NCBI GenBank assembly: GCA_933822405.4
Contig: CAKOGP040001936.1
Span: 1-64,000, forward strand
Reading direction: 5' to 3'
DNA: 64,000 nt
From: Cylindrotheca closterium
Lineage: Eukaryota; Bacillariophyta; Bacillariophyceae; Bacillariales; Bacillariaceae
Shown: positions 12,263-23,571 of the stretch, piece after piece
Numbering within the stretch: position 1 is the stretch's first letter
How the letters are laid out: every line of letters starts with the position of its first letter
Notes under the pieces: generated by a model
Told to the model about the DNA's origin: nothing
What the model saw: the letters and a program-made list of their open reading frames with translations, nothing else
Database searches by the model: none
Program-made: the position numbers and the translations under genes

Positions 12263-15200
12263 ATGAGACTCTCCCAATACCTTTTGATATTGAGTCTTGC
12301 AGTATCACCAACCATTGCTTCAGGGTGGTCTTGGTCGTCCTCATCTACGGAAACCGAGACTGAACAAAGCGACTTTGTGTCTCCAATCATCAATCGAGAA
12401 ATTCAAGTTTCCGTTCAAGCACCTTGGGCAAGCTCTCCTTCAAACGTCTACTGCGAAGCTTGGTCATTCTTGCATGAGTGGGAATTTCTAAATGCGCTGG
12501 CTGTATCACCTCCAGCTGATAACTTTGATGACTTTGAATCTGCCACAAAGCGTGCTGTTGATATCGCTTCCAATGCATTGCCTGATTCCAACCACAAGTT
12601 GTTGCATTATTCGTTGACCATGAGAGCAAAAAGCCCAGCTTGTGAGATGCAACGCAGTTTGGCAACCCAATACAATTTGAACGGAGACTTTTGCGTTATC
12701 AACGGAGAGGCCGTGGTCCAAGATGTTGCTGATTTGCCGGCAGCAATACCCCGTTTGCCAGATGTCGAGCTTGCGTCGCTCAAACTTCCAGGGGAAGATC
12801 CTCATCCAACTTCAAAGCCTAGCTCTGGATTGGTTGTCCTATATACCAATTTTGGAAGCCCAAATTTCGGAAGTTGGTACGAGCAGCTTGTTGCCAAGGA
12901 TTTGCCATTTGTTGTCCGCTACTCGGGTCACGGCATTCTTGAATCGCCCTCTACGACATTGCAGGGCTATGGTGTGCGTCTTGACATTCGCAATGTCGAA
13001 TACAAAGTTTTTGATGATCGTCAAGATCAGGCTGAAGAGGAGGCTTTGGTGAATGCGACTGAAGTCTCTAGTGATGTTCCTGATTTCCTTGGCGGGGTCA
13101 ATATTTCGGCCTTAGCCAGTGAAGTCAGTTCAGACTTGCAGGCCGAACTCTGGAAGATTCACGAAGCACAAACGCAACACTCGCAACTTATCCCTCCGAC
13201 ATGGCAGAGACGAAAATTGTCACTTCAGGCAGCTTCCGTCATTGCAGGGGCTGCTGGCGATAATGCATTGGTGACTTTGGAACAAGTCTCACAAAACCTT
13301 CCTTCGTTGGCATCAACACTGGTTCACGTCGAGGTACCGGAAAAGATTAGTGATGCTGCTGAGAAGATAGGGGAAGAATTGAGGGAATTGATTAGAGAAA
13401 GTGGAGGTGGCTTTTGGATTAATGGAAAGCCTTTGAATGTAGTTCGGTCGAGTTTCAACATTTTTGAAATGATCCAACTGCTGCAGGACGAAGCTAAACA
13501 ATTGCAAAGATTCGAAGGCAAGTTTTCGCAACATTTTGAGAAGCAGGAAGCCTTGGAACAAGTCCAAATTGCTTGGTCAAAGGGCGAACAATTCTTTCAA
13601 GGACAACAAGTAGGAGGTGTTGAGAGTGTTAGCGACCATCGGCGTATCGATGTCGCATCTGGAGAGAAAGATGCTGTCATTTACCTGAACAATGTGGAAC
13701 GTGATCCACAATATGCAGACTGGCCGACAAGTATGCAGCAAATGATGATGATGATGCAATACGGAATGTCACCATCCGTTCGAAGGAATTTGATTACTAT
13801 CCTTGCGGTTGACGACCCAATGGAAAAGCAGGAAGAAACAGCGTGGGGAAAGGCCCTCTTTTATCAATTAGCCCAGTCCAATTTTCCAGCCAGAATGGGA
13901 AAATTGATTGTTGATGCACATGATGTCAAGGTTTGTGAGTATTGGGTGAAAACGAATAAACCAGGTCCGGATGAGCCATGCCCCACCATCAAGTCTTGGC
14001 TAGATACCGGTGATATTCCAGATACACTATCGAAAATGGAGCACGCAAAAGCGGAAGCAAGAGATGTGTACAGATGCTACCTGTACATGGCCAAAAAGTA
14101 CAAAGGCAGAAGTGACATTTTCATCAAATACGATCAAATGTTTGGACCCACGCTTCGAGGAAACGTGAGCAGAGGATACACCTCATTATATATTCTCTTG
14201 AATGTCCACGCTGGAATTCTACAAGATCTGGGCCTTGTTGGTGAGAAAGACCCCATCATGAAGGTTGCTAAGGAAGTTCTAGAAGTTACCAAGGATGACG
14301 GGTACGGTAAGGTGGTCCGATTCGCAGTTGAAAAGGGTCTCAGGCCCGGTATGTCCTTCTTGAATGGCCGCCCAATGCCTGATGTTGGAGAGAAAGATGC
14401 TAGAGAAAATGTCAGCAAACTGGTCATGGAAGAGCAAGAGGAAATCTTTGGAATGATCTACAATGGAGAAATCACGGACACCCAACCAAGAAACTTTTAC
14501 CGATCAATGCTGGTCGGGAAAAACAAGAAGAACGTTTTCCCCAGAGTTCACCCGCTCTTGACAGGAAGTGCTGATAACCTTATTGACCTGGATATTGACA
14601 ACGCATCATCAAGTTTCTACTTGAAACCAGAAAGTGACTTGGCGGGTTCTAAAGCTGATGCTGTTTTCTCAGTGGATGCATTTTTTGATTTGCGGAAGTC
14701 GGTCGGATTATCTCTTGCTCATCAGTTCTTGACAATGATGAAAGATTTTCAGAGTAGCATTGATGAGACTTCCGTTTCCGTTGCATATCGAATCATTCCT
14801 AGCAAGTCCACATTCACGGATGCGAGCCTTTGCAAGCTTGTTGCTTCTGCCAAAAGTCTTGGCTCTGATAAAATGATGGATGCATTCAACTCGCTCGTGC
14901 AAGGCAAGAGTGCCTCCGACGTCGTTGCTTCGCTCGATGTCGATGAGAGTGCAGGATGCCTTGAGCTCCTTCCAGAGGACTTGCCTGCTGATAACTTTTT
15001 GGTTGCGAATGGGCGCTACTTCGAGATTGACGGGGATTCTGTAGCCCAAATTGATGTGGAACTCCTCATGAGGACAAGCATGGCCGAAACCAAGGCTGTG
15101 TCGTCAATGCTTCGCCCATACGTCAGTAGCGATTATCCTCACAGCGCAGTTGCGTCTACCACTGCTTTCCTGATGGCCTCGAAATCGCAAGATAGATCCA

Positions 15201-17303
15201 ATCCTTCTGATGCAATTGATGATTTGGAGCAACGATCTGATTTGACCAAGAATCCTCTACGATTCACATGGGATGGTGATAGTGGAAGTGCTGCACTAAA
15301 GGTACGTTCATTTTTTGCCGTGTTGTTCTGGACAACAACAACATCTCACAAACTTTTTTGTCTCACTCTCATAGACTCGTGTTTTGGCAATAGTGGACCC
15401 TGTGACCGAAACCGCGCAACGTGTGTCATCATTGTTGAAAACTGTCCGGGATGATCTTGGGCTCTCCACTACACTTGTTCTAGCACCTCAAATGCTGTTG
15501 GAAAGTGGATCCAAGGTCCCAATCTCAAGCTACTATCGTTTTGTCACTGACTCTTCTGCCTACCAAGGCGGCGAGAATTCTCCCTTGGCCCACTTCTCGA
15601 ATCTTCCTACTAATCATATTTTGACTGTTCGAATGGATGTTGCCGAGCCTTGGGATATTCAACAACGCAAGGCGATTCAAGACACTGACAATCTTCGTTG
15701 TGACTTGAAGTCTGGATGTAGCGACCACGCAGCTTTGGGCACAACACCAGATGGCGTTCCAATGTATGAGCAGAGACACCTTACAGAGGTTGAATTCAAT
15801 CTGAACCATTTGCTATTTTTCGGACAGTGCTACCAAGTAAACAACGGAGTCCAACCACCCAATGGTTTGCAGTTGACACTATCACGGCAGTACGAGGAGC
15901 AAAACGAACAATTACAAGAGGTCCAGTTGGAAGCAGATGGTTCAATCAGCGCGCAAGGAGTAGATGTAGGCACAAGAGAAGTTGGGATCTACTCTGACAC
16001 TCTCGTGATGAAGAACGTTGGGTATTGGCAACTACCCGCAAACCCAGGGGTGTGGGATATGAAGATCGATGAGAATTCTCGCGGGTCCGAAATTTTTGAC
16101 ATCGTGGCTGGAACAATCTCTCCGCATGGAGCAGTCAAACTAACTGACAGTAGGTTGAACAACCACACAGAACGACTTGTGATGGGTGATTTCGTAACTA
16201 GCAGTGAAACTCTACTTGTCAAACGAAGAAAGGGATATGAAAGTACCACCCTTTTCCATGACAAGACTGACGAGGACAGCGAGGATGTCATCAATGTATT
16301 CTCCCTAGCAACAGGTCATCTTTACGAGAGATTATTGAAGATCATGATGCTCTCTGTAACCAAACGGACATCGTCGAAGGTGAAGTTCTGGTTGTTTGAG
16401 AACTTTTTGTCGCCTACTTTCAAAGCTTCTGCGATCTCAATGGCAGAGAAAATTGGGTGTGAAGTCGAATTTGTGACTTACAAGTGGCCGCAATGGTTGC
16501 GCGGTCAGAGTGAGAAACAGAGAATCATTTGGGGTTACAAAATTTTGTTCCTTGATGTCCTCTTCCCGTTGGGTGTGAAAAAAATTATCTACGTCGATGC
16601 TGATCAAGTTGTCCGCGGTGATTTGAAGGAGCTTTGGGACATGGATTTGGAGGGTACGTTTTATTTTGACACTTTTTTCTTGCACGTCATCGCCGATAGT
16701 TTTACTAACCTCGTCTTTATTCGCATTTCCAGGAGCACCCTATGGTTACACACCTATGTGTTCTTCAAGAGAGAGCACACTTGGATTCCAGTTTTGGAGA
16801 TCGGGATTCTGGGAGCAGCATTTGCGAGGAAAGCCTTACCATATTTCAGCGCTGTATGTCGTTGATTTGGAACGATTCCGAAGGGATCTTGTTGGAGACC
16901 AGCTACGCTCGGTATACCAGCAACTTTCTGCCGACCCCAACAGTTTAGCAAACCTTGAGTAAGTCTGGAATCTGTCGCAGTTTGCGTAACTTATTTGTCT
17001 GCATTTTGATGCTCACACATGTATTCTTCACTTTGATCCAACAGTCAAGACTTGCCAAACTACGCACAACATTCGGTTCCAATCTTCTCGCTACCACAAG
17101 AGTGGCTTTGGTGCGAATCCTGGTGTTCTGATGAAACAAAACCAGACGCCAAAACCATTGATCTGTGCAACAATCCGTTGCATAAGGAACCCAAGCTGTC
17201 AATGGCAAAGAGAGTTATTAGTGGAGAGTTATTCGAGGAGAGTTGGGAAGAATTGGACGCCGAAGTCGGGAAGTATGATAAGGAATTCTTCGAGACAAAC
17301 TAA
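12263..17303 (+). CDS. UGGT: UDP-glucose:glycoprotein glucosyltransferase
   Basis: ER folding sensor that re-glucosylates misfolded N-glycoproteins for the calnexin/calreticulin cycle. Exons 12263-15301, 15375-16653, 16733-16958 and 17045-17303 give 1600 aa, the usual size. The signal peptide is [20 protein letters not shown]. The N-terminal two thirds match the thioredoxin-like folding-sensor region ([20 protein letters not shown]). The C-terminal GT24 catalytic domain begins near [20 protein letters not shown] and has the nucleotide-sugar/metal site [12 protein letters not shown] (DxD) and [10 protein letters not shown]. The C-terminus (YDKEFFETN) lacks an HDEL/KDEL-type retrieval signal. 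A second in-frame ATG at 12215 would put 16 residues before the signal peptide. Confidence 0.95.
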
Positions 17304-17330
17304 AATATTACTAGGAAGTGTTCCATAATA

Positions 17331-17375
17331 ATACCGGTACAGTATCGTATATAGTGTAGGTTCGTACCCGGTATT
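17331..17375. repeat. ATACCGGTAC element upstream of SET gene A
   Basis: ATACCGGTAC (17331-17340) followed by GTACCCGGTATTGATACC (about 17365-17382). Both belong to the window-wide intergenic GTACCGGTAC family and lie roughly 100-150 bp before the start at 17478. Confidence 0.5.
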
Positions 17376-17477
17376 GATACCTGTCGCAGTACGTTACTGC
17401 AAACAGCAGTCCCGCATGGCAAGTTAGTCACGACACAATTCAAAGATCGATGAACGAACCCGTCATTTTTGTGCAAC

Positions 17478-19508
17478 ATGCAAATATGGAAAGAAGAGAA
17501 GTTGCTGCTTGTACTGACACTTTCCTCAATACACCAAGGGATAGTTGCCAGAGACGGTGAGTCAGAAAAACAGCATGCTGAATGTGGAATCTACCTTGCA
17601 CCATCGACGATTCCTGGGGCTGGATTAGGGATGTATGCTGGTAATCGAGAATATAAGCATGAAGACATAATAACAGATGGAGACTTGATGGTTCCTATAT
17701 TCGAATTGGACTGGCACAATGGTCATCTAACATACAATGTGAGTACATCTAAATTTTCGCGTCATTCTGTAATATTTCACTTTATACCTGATATCGATAA
17801 TGTTCAGTTCCTATGGGATGAGTACACATGGGCGGCGAGCATGTTCTGGGGTACGGAAGAAGAGCTCGACGACACGGGACTCATAAGTGTTGCCAGTTTC
17901 GGAATGGGAGCAGCTGTGAATTGCATGTTGCCCTTGGTGAACGTCGGCGATGCAGGGACCGAAGACGACTACTATGCAGACTTGATTGGTTTGGACAATG
18001 CTGGCTTGTCCTCACATTCACCAGGGATCGGTGCATTTACGCCCTATCATGGGCGTCCAATGGAAGCTCGAAAAGAAATCCCCAAAGGACAGGAACTATA
18101 TGTCAGTTATGGAGAGGAGTATTTTGAATCGCGAGATTCTTACAGCTTTGTCCCTCTCAAGGAGCATTACCAAGAGGCCGATAGGATCATCGAGAGCTTT
18201 CAAGATTTCACAGCAAGTTTACCTGATTTGTCTCAATCCGCACGAGAAGACCTTTGGCGAGTAGTCGGCAATGAATCTTTTTGGAATAGTCGAATTTTTC
18301 ATGCTCTACCTGATACCTTAGAGGAAGCCGTTCGAAGTTTGGAAACCGGAGGGACAGCAATGAAACACTACAATGCAAGCATCCGAAGCCTAGATTGGCT
18401 AGAAGAAAATGGAGAATGCATGGACAACATCAAAGATGGTATTAGCACCATTCCTGATGCTGGTCGAGGTGCATTCGCACGTCGCTTTATAAGGAAAGGA
18501 CAGGTTGTCAGTCCAGCGCCCCTCATTCATTTGCCGAGTCGTAATGTATTGACTATGTTCGACGGAGAGGTAGTCATGAGCAATGAAGGCGACGAGAACT
18601 ATATGGTGATGAGGGATCCGATGAAACCCAATCATGAGCAGTTGTTACTCAACTACTGTTTCGGACATCGAGATTCAACACTTTTGCTCTGTCCTTATGG
18701 CTATCTATCGGCGCTCATCAACCACTCGCAAAAGGAACCAAATGCCAAAATTGCTTGGTCCAAGAAGAGCCTGATTGGTCACCCAGAGTGGTTTGATGAA
18801 CCTTTGAAGGAATGGGGAGGGAGGACGACTGCGGGTCTCGCGCTCGACTTTGTAGCTTTACGCGACATTGAAGAATCGGAAGAGATTCTCATTGACTACG
18901 GAGACGAATGGGAAGAGGCTTGGCAACAACACGTCAAGAACTTTAAGCCGCCTAGGAAAAAATACATTCCTGCATTCGAATTGAACCGAATGGCTGATTT
19001 GCAAGTTAAGACTCTCTCCGAGTATGACTACAGGTCCGAAGGAGTTCTCGTATTTTGTCGTCGGCATCACGTTATTCACTTTGGTCTTGACATGGAGGAA
19101 GCAGATGAATGGGAGGGTTACGAAGACGAGCCGCACTTTCGACTTGGAATCTACCCCTGTCGGCCTGTGGAACGCCGCGATGATGATTCATACAATGTTG
19201 AACTTATTGCCAAGGAGTACGCAAACGTTTACGACATGGACCTCTGGCCACATCATGACGTAGTATCGCACATATTGTTCAACGTACCAAGGGACATATT
19301 CTATTTCCTTGACGAGCCAGTGCACCGTGATCACCACCAAACATGGTCCTTTCGACATGATATGAGAATTCCAGATGCAATGTTTCCGGAGGCCTGGAAG
19401 AATCGCGCAGCATACAAATTGAAGAAGGAGGAGATGGAGAAAGGAAGCCATGAATCAGATTCTTCGAACGATGGTGACGTAGACAATCAATCGGGCTCTG
19501 AGCTATGA
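17478..19508 (+). CDS. Secreted tandem-SET-domain protein, copy A
   Basis: 653 aa from exons 17478-17738 and 17808-19508. The N-terminus (KLLLVLTLSSIHQGIVA) is a signal peptide. Two SET-like segments follow: residues ~36-195 (STIPGAGLGMYAGN ... ELYVSYGEEYF, without the NHS motif) and ~298-460 (STIPDAGRGAFARR ... YLSALINHSQKEPNA ... EEILIDYGDEW). The second retains the N-H-S and D-Y-G elements of SET lysine methyltransferases, so it could bind S-adenosylmethionine. The C-terminal ~180 residues end in a conserved block, RDHHQTWSFRHDMRIPDAMF. The intron is 69 nt with no in-frame stop, so retention would insert 23 residues. The intron is supported by the neighbouring paralogue, whose equivalent intron breaks the frame. 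The substrate is unknown. Confidence 0.8.
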   Translation: MQIWKEEKLLLVLTLSSIHQGIVARDGESEKQHAECGIYLAPSTIPGAGLGMYAGNREYKHEDIITDGDLMVPIFELDWHNGHLTYNVSTSKFSRHSVIFHFIPDIDNVQFLWDEYTWAASMFWGTEEELDDTGLISVASFGMGAAVNCMLPLVNVGDAGTEDDYYADLIGLDNAGLSSHSPGIGAFTPYHGRPMEARKEIPKGQELYVSYGEEYFESRDSYSFVPLKEHYQEADRIIESFQDFTASLPDLSQSAREDLWRVVGNESFWNSRIFHALPDTLEEAVRSLETGGTAMKHYNASIRSLDWLEENGECMDNIKDGISTIPDAGRGAFARRFIRKGQVVSPAPLIHLPSRNVLTMFDGEVVMSNEGDENYMVMRDPMKPNHEQLLLNYCFGHRDSTLLLCPYGYLSALINHSQKEPNAKIAWSKKSLIGHPEWFDEPLKEWGGRTTAGLALDFVALRDIEESEEILIDYGDEWEEAWQQHVKNFKPPRKKYIPAFELNRMADLQVKTLSEYDYRSEGVLVFCRRHHVIHFGLDMEEADEWEGYEDEPHFRLGIYPCRPVERRDDDSYNVELIAKEYANVYDMDLWPHHDVVSHILFNVPRDIFYFLDEPVHRDHHQTWSFRHDMRIPDAMFPEAWKNRAAYKLKKEEMEKGSHESDSSNDGDVDNQSGSEL

Positions 19509-19681
19509 TCGGTGTGTGTACGTGCAGACGGTGGTGCCATTTGGTCTTTCAATTCGTCTTTAGCAAACCTTTGAAACGTAGCCGATCTTTCGAATCATCG
19601 TAGAGTAGACATTTCCAATAACATCAAACAAGCCATGTGGAAAGGTGTAGGTATCGAGTCCTGTTTGAAGTTTTCAGTCAC

Positions 19682-19694
19682 GTGCCGGTACGAC
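19682..19694. repeat. GCCGGTAC element upstream of SET gene B
   Basis: A GTGCCGGTACGAC sequence about 50 bp before the start of the second SET gene; a variant of the intergenic GTACCGGTAC element. Confidence 0.4.
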
Positions 19695-19740
19695 AACAAC
19701 CAAAACAAAAACTGTCATTTGTTCAGCGTAACATGAAAGG

Positions 19741-21757
19741 ATGATACAGGACAAGTTGCTGCTGACCGTACTGACACTTACCTCAATACATCAAGGTGCT
19801 ACTACTAGTGACGGTCATTCGAAACAACAGCATACCGAATGCGGAATCTACCTTGCACCGAGCACGATTCCTGGGGCTGGACTAGGCATGTACGCTGGGA
19901 ATCGCGATTACGAGGCAGGAGAAGGTTTGACAGATGGAGACTTGCTGGTCCCGATTTTTGATTTGGATTGGCACAATGATTACGAAGAATATGAGGTGAG
20001 ATGATACATCAGAATGCATCGTGAGGCTTCCAATGACAACTCAATTGAAAGTGTTCCAGTTTTTGTGGGATGAATACACATGGGCAGCCAAAAGCTTCAA
20101 CGGTATGGAAGAGGAGGAGACCGACGATCCAGATCAAATATGCGTAGCAAGTTTCGGGATGGGAGCTGCTGTCAACTGCATGTTGCCTTTGGTGAATGCA
20201 GTTGACGCTTTAACCGTAGATGATTATTTCTCTGAGAAGAGCGGACTGGACAATGCTGGCTTATCCTCAGAGTCGCCAGGGGTTGGGGCATTTACTCCGC
20301 ATCATGGTCGCCCTACGAAAGCACGGCGAGATATTCCAGCTGGCCAAGAGTTATTTGTAAACTATGGGGAAGACTATTTTACTTCGCGAGAAGGATACGC
20401 CTCAGTACCACTTACTCAAGACTACCGAGAAGCTGACAGAATCACAAAGAGATTCCAAATTCTTATAATTGCTCTACGTAGTCTGTCACTATCAGCACAA
20501 GGAGACCTTTGGAAGCTAGTCAAAAATTCAACCAGTTGGAACAGCCGTCTCCAAAATGCACTATACGACAGGTATGAAGATGTTCTTCGAAATGACGAAG
20601 GCGGTGCAGCCTATAGGCACTACAATACCAGTATTCGAAGTCTTGATTGGCTCGAAGAACACGGGGCATGCATGGACCATATCGAGGCCGGAGTAAGTAC
20701 TGTTCCGGATGCCGGTCGAGGTGCCTTTGCACGTCGATTTATCAAGAAAGGAGATGTTGTCAGTCCAACGCCCCTAATTCACCTCCCAGATCGCAATATC
20801 TTGACAATATACGATGCAAAGGTGGTCCTCAATCCAGATGATGACAGCGAGCATGTACTTACGAGAGACGGTGATCAACCAAGTCATCAGCAGTTGATGC
20901 TGAACTACTGTTTCGGGCATCGAGATTCAACACTTCTGCTTTGCCCCTACGGGTATTTGTCCGCACTCATAAACCATTCTTACAAAGAGCCTAATGCAAG
21001 AATATCCTGGTCCCAGAAGGAGAGCATCGTCGGTCATCCAGAATGGTTAAATCAATCGTTGAAGGAATGGGGAAACAAAGGCTATGCTGGTCTCAGCCTC
21101 GACTTTGTTGCATTGAGAGACATTGAAAAATCGGAAGAAATTCTAATTGACTATGGAATAGAGTGGGAAGAAGCCTGGCAAAAGCATGTGTCCAACTTCA
21201 AGTCACCAAGAAAAGACTACATTCCAGCCTTTGAATTGAATCGAATGGCTGATTTGAGAGTCAAGACTATCTCCGAGTACGACTACAAGTACCACGGCAT
21301 AAATATGTTTTGTCGCCGGTATTATGTTGTTCAGTTTGATAGCGATATTGAAGTATCCAAGGACTGGGAAGGTTTTGAAGACGATCGAAACGTGCTGTTG
21401 GGAATCTATCCTTGTCGGGTGGTCGAACGCCACAATGATAATTCGTACACGGTAGAGATTATTGATAAGGAATATGCATCTGTCGATGACCAATACGTTT
21501 GGCCACACCATGAAGTGGTGTCGCACATCCTCTTCAACGTACCGAGAGATATATTCTACTTTCGTGACGAGCCGAATCACCGAGACCATCACCAAAAATG
21601 GAGTTTTCGACACGATATGAGGATTCCAGACGACATATTTCCAGAGGTGTGGAAGAATCGTTTGCATGACGAGACGACGGAGGGGTTGGAGGATACTCCA
21701 GACTCTGCAGATGACGATGAATGCGACCAAGATTATTTGACATGCGCTGAATTGTAA
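19741..21757 (+). CDS. Secreted tandem-SET-domain protein, copy B
   Basis: 650 aa from exons 19741-19995 and 20060-21757 (64-nt intron at the same place as in copy A). It is a direct tandem duplicate of the preceding gene: signal peptide (LLLTVLTLTSIHQG), first SET-like segment (STIPGAGLGMYAGN ... ELFVNYGEDYF), second with ALINHSYKEPNA and EEILIDYGIEWEEAW, and the same terminal block (RDHHQKWSFRHDMRIPDDIF). Both copies keep the NHS and DYG residues in the second SET unit only. The copies differ mostly in the linker between SET units and in the acidic tail (DDDECDQDYLTCAEL here). The intact frames argue that both are functional. Confidence 0.8.
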
Positions 21758-21966
21758 ATGGGCATGTTATTTTTTAATAGTCTGCTATTATAATAATACT
21801 TCTTTTTATTAATTTTTAAAGATGGTGTCATTTGCATTTTCTCTATCACCACTGACTTTTTGCTCTTTGAACACAACCCCGTGCATTCAAATTAAATCAA
21901 ATCCTTCCAATATTCCAACCAACAAAACAGCATTCCCTTGTTGTTCAATGAAAATGTATTCTAACT

Positions 21967-23571
21967 TCATGTACTTAGTGTTTGCAGAACATTATGCTCG
22001 TGCACATACTTTTGAAAGACATCCCGATGAGAATTGTAATAACACTGACGACATAGTCGAATCCCTGGTCCGCTGGGCGGCCGTGGGAACACTTGACAAT
22101 CCGTGCAACATCCTCCTCGCGTCTGCATGACCCGGGGCGATCGTCCCGTCTCGAGGAATTTAAAGGTTTCCTTGTCGGACAAAAAGTGAACACAGAGATC
22201 GCAGGCTGCTCGAAAGCCATGAACAAAGGGATTGAACTGGACGCCGCACTGTATGATATCACTGCCGCGTGATTTTGTTTGTGTTTGGTTAACAATGCTA
22301 CATACAGATCCACCAGAAGTCATTGCATTCTTGCCGCTAGCAGTACTACGGGCGGTAGCAACGCTGGTGGCAACGCTGCGGTTGGAGCTGAACGTCTTTT
22401 TGGTCGAAGTTGGTTTTTTGGAAGTATCTTTGCTGCGGTTGGACCAGCGGCTGATAGTAGAAATGAAACCCTTTTTGCCTCCCGACTTTTTCTTTTCTCC
22501 ATTGCCACTAGGAGTTGTCGTCTTCTTTTTGGAGAGAAAGGAAAGAGGTTTCTTTTTGGGCTTTTTAAGGTCGCCGATGGGTTGATCATCGTGTTTGTAT
22601 GAAGTTGTGGGTTTGATCTTTGGAACTGCTGGTTTTCGGGAAACGACTGGAACTGTTGGCTTGCGAGCTGGCTTGGGTTTCGTCGTAGTGGGCGCTGACT
22701 TTGGTTTTGATTTGGGTTCTGACTTTGGTTTTGAAGGCGCAGGTGCCGGTGTTGGAGCTGGAGCAGGTTCTGGTACTTCTAGGGCGTCGTCAAGGAAGGC
22801 ATCAAAGTCATCAAATTCAGATTCATCTTCATGTGTAAGGGGTGACATTGGAGTCTCAAACTTCTCGTCTTCAGCAGCAGCAGTTGCGGCAGGAGGAGTT
22901 GGTGGAGCAGTCACTTCTGGTTCCGCTGGTTTGACGTCATCCTCCTCCTTTTCCTTCTTTTCTTCTGTCATTGGAGTATCCTTCACTTCGACAGGTTCCA
23001 TAGGTGGTTCTTCTTCATCAGGTTTTTCATCAGGTTGCGCCTCAAAGTCACCCAAATCCAAATCATCCAAGTTTCCGTGCAAAACATCACTGTCATCATC
23101 CTCGGAATCGTCCGAATCCTTTTCCGATGGTTCTAAAGCGCCATCCAAGGCATCTTCCATGTCGGAAATCTCCTTGGATACAAAGGAACCTCTAGTAATT
23201 TCTCCCAAATCTGGTTGATCGGGTTTTTCTTCTTCTTCTTCGTCTGGAAAACTTTCCACATCCTTTTCCGATGCTTTGGATGCCGCAGGACTGGCCAATA
23301 GATCGTCCAACATGTCATCATGTTCCACATAACCCGAAGCAATGGCAGCTGCTTGCGTCAGACTCAGTGAATTGGGATCCACCGTTGGCTTGCTTTCCTT
23401 TGCTGGAGAATTGGGTGCCGAGTCTAAAAGGCCGTCCAAGGAGTCGTCATCATCGTCATCGTCGTCCATGGCACTCGAGTTGACGGCGTCCAGCATTTGT
23501 CCTACACTCTCTTCGGTTTCATCGTCGCCAAGAATGTCGTCAAGGAAATCGTCGTGATCGTCGTCGTCCAT
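21967..23571 (-). CDS. Acidic low-complexity protein with C-terminal Cys-rich (FYVE-like?) zinc domain
   Basis: 534 aa, single exon, start ATG at 23571. Residues 1-~290 are strongly acidic (Asp/Glu/Ser runs, DDDDHDDFLDDILGDD at the start) and ~290-410 basic, Lys/Pro/Ser/Thr-rich. The last ~90 residues are globular and Cys-rich: CDLC, about 28 residues, RGGCCTDC, about 14 residues, then CRQC and NSHR. The spacing resembles a FYVE/RING-like two-zinc fold, with RGGCCTDC in the place of the FYVE RRHHCRxCG motif. No canonical PI3P-binding WxxD or RHHC motif is seen, so lipid binding is uncertain. The long Ser/Gly open frame on the opposite strand is its shadow. Confidence 0.65.
   Translation of the reverse strand: MDDDDHDDFLDDILGDDETEESVGQMLDAVNSSAMDDDDDDDDSLDGLLDSAPNSPAKESKPTVDPNSLSLTQAAAIASGYVEHDDMLDDLLASPAASKASEKDVESFPDEEEEEKPDQPDLGEITRGSFVSKEISDMEDALDGALEPSEKDSDDSEDDDSDVLHGNLDDLDLGDFEAQPDEKPDEEEPPMEPVEVKDTPMTEEKKEKEEDDVKPAEPEVTAPPTPPAATAAAEDEKFETPMSPLTHEDESEFDDFDAFLDDALEVPEPAPAPTPAPAPSKPKSEPKSKPKSAPTTTKPKPARKPTVPVVSRKPAVPKIKPTTSYKHDDQPIGDLKKPKKKPLSFLSKKKTTTPSGNGEKKKSGGKKGFISTISRWSNRSKDTSKKPTSTKKTFSSNRSVATSVATARSTASGKNAMTSGGSVCSIVNQTQTKSRGSDIIQCGVQFNPFVHGFRAACDLCVHFLSDKETFKFLETGRSPRVMQTRGGCCTDCQVFPRPPSGPGIRLCRQCYYNSHRDVFQKYVHEHNVLQTLST

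Noticed and set aside
22595..23218. Long Ser/Gly-rich plus-strand frame (207 codons)
   Set aside because: It is the antisense of the acidic/basic low-complexity gene at 21967-23571, where codon bias keeps the other strand open; no domain and no independent start context.
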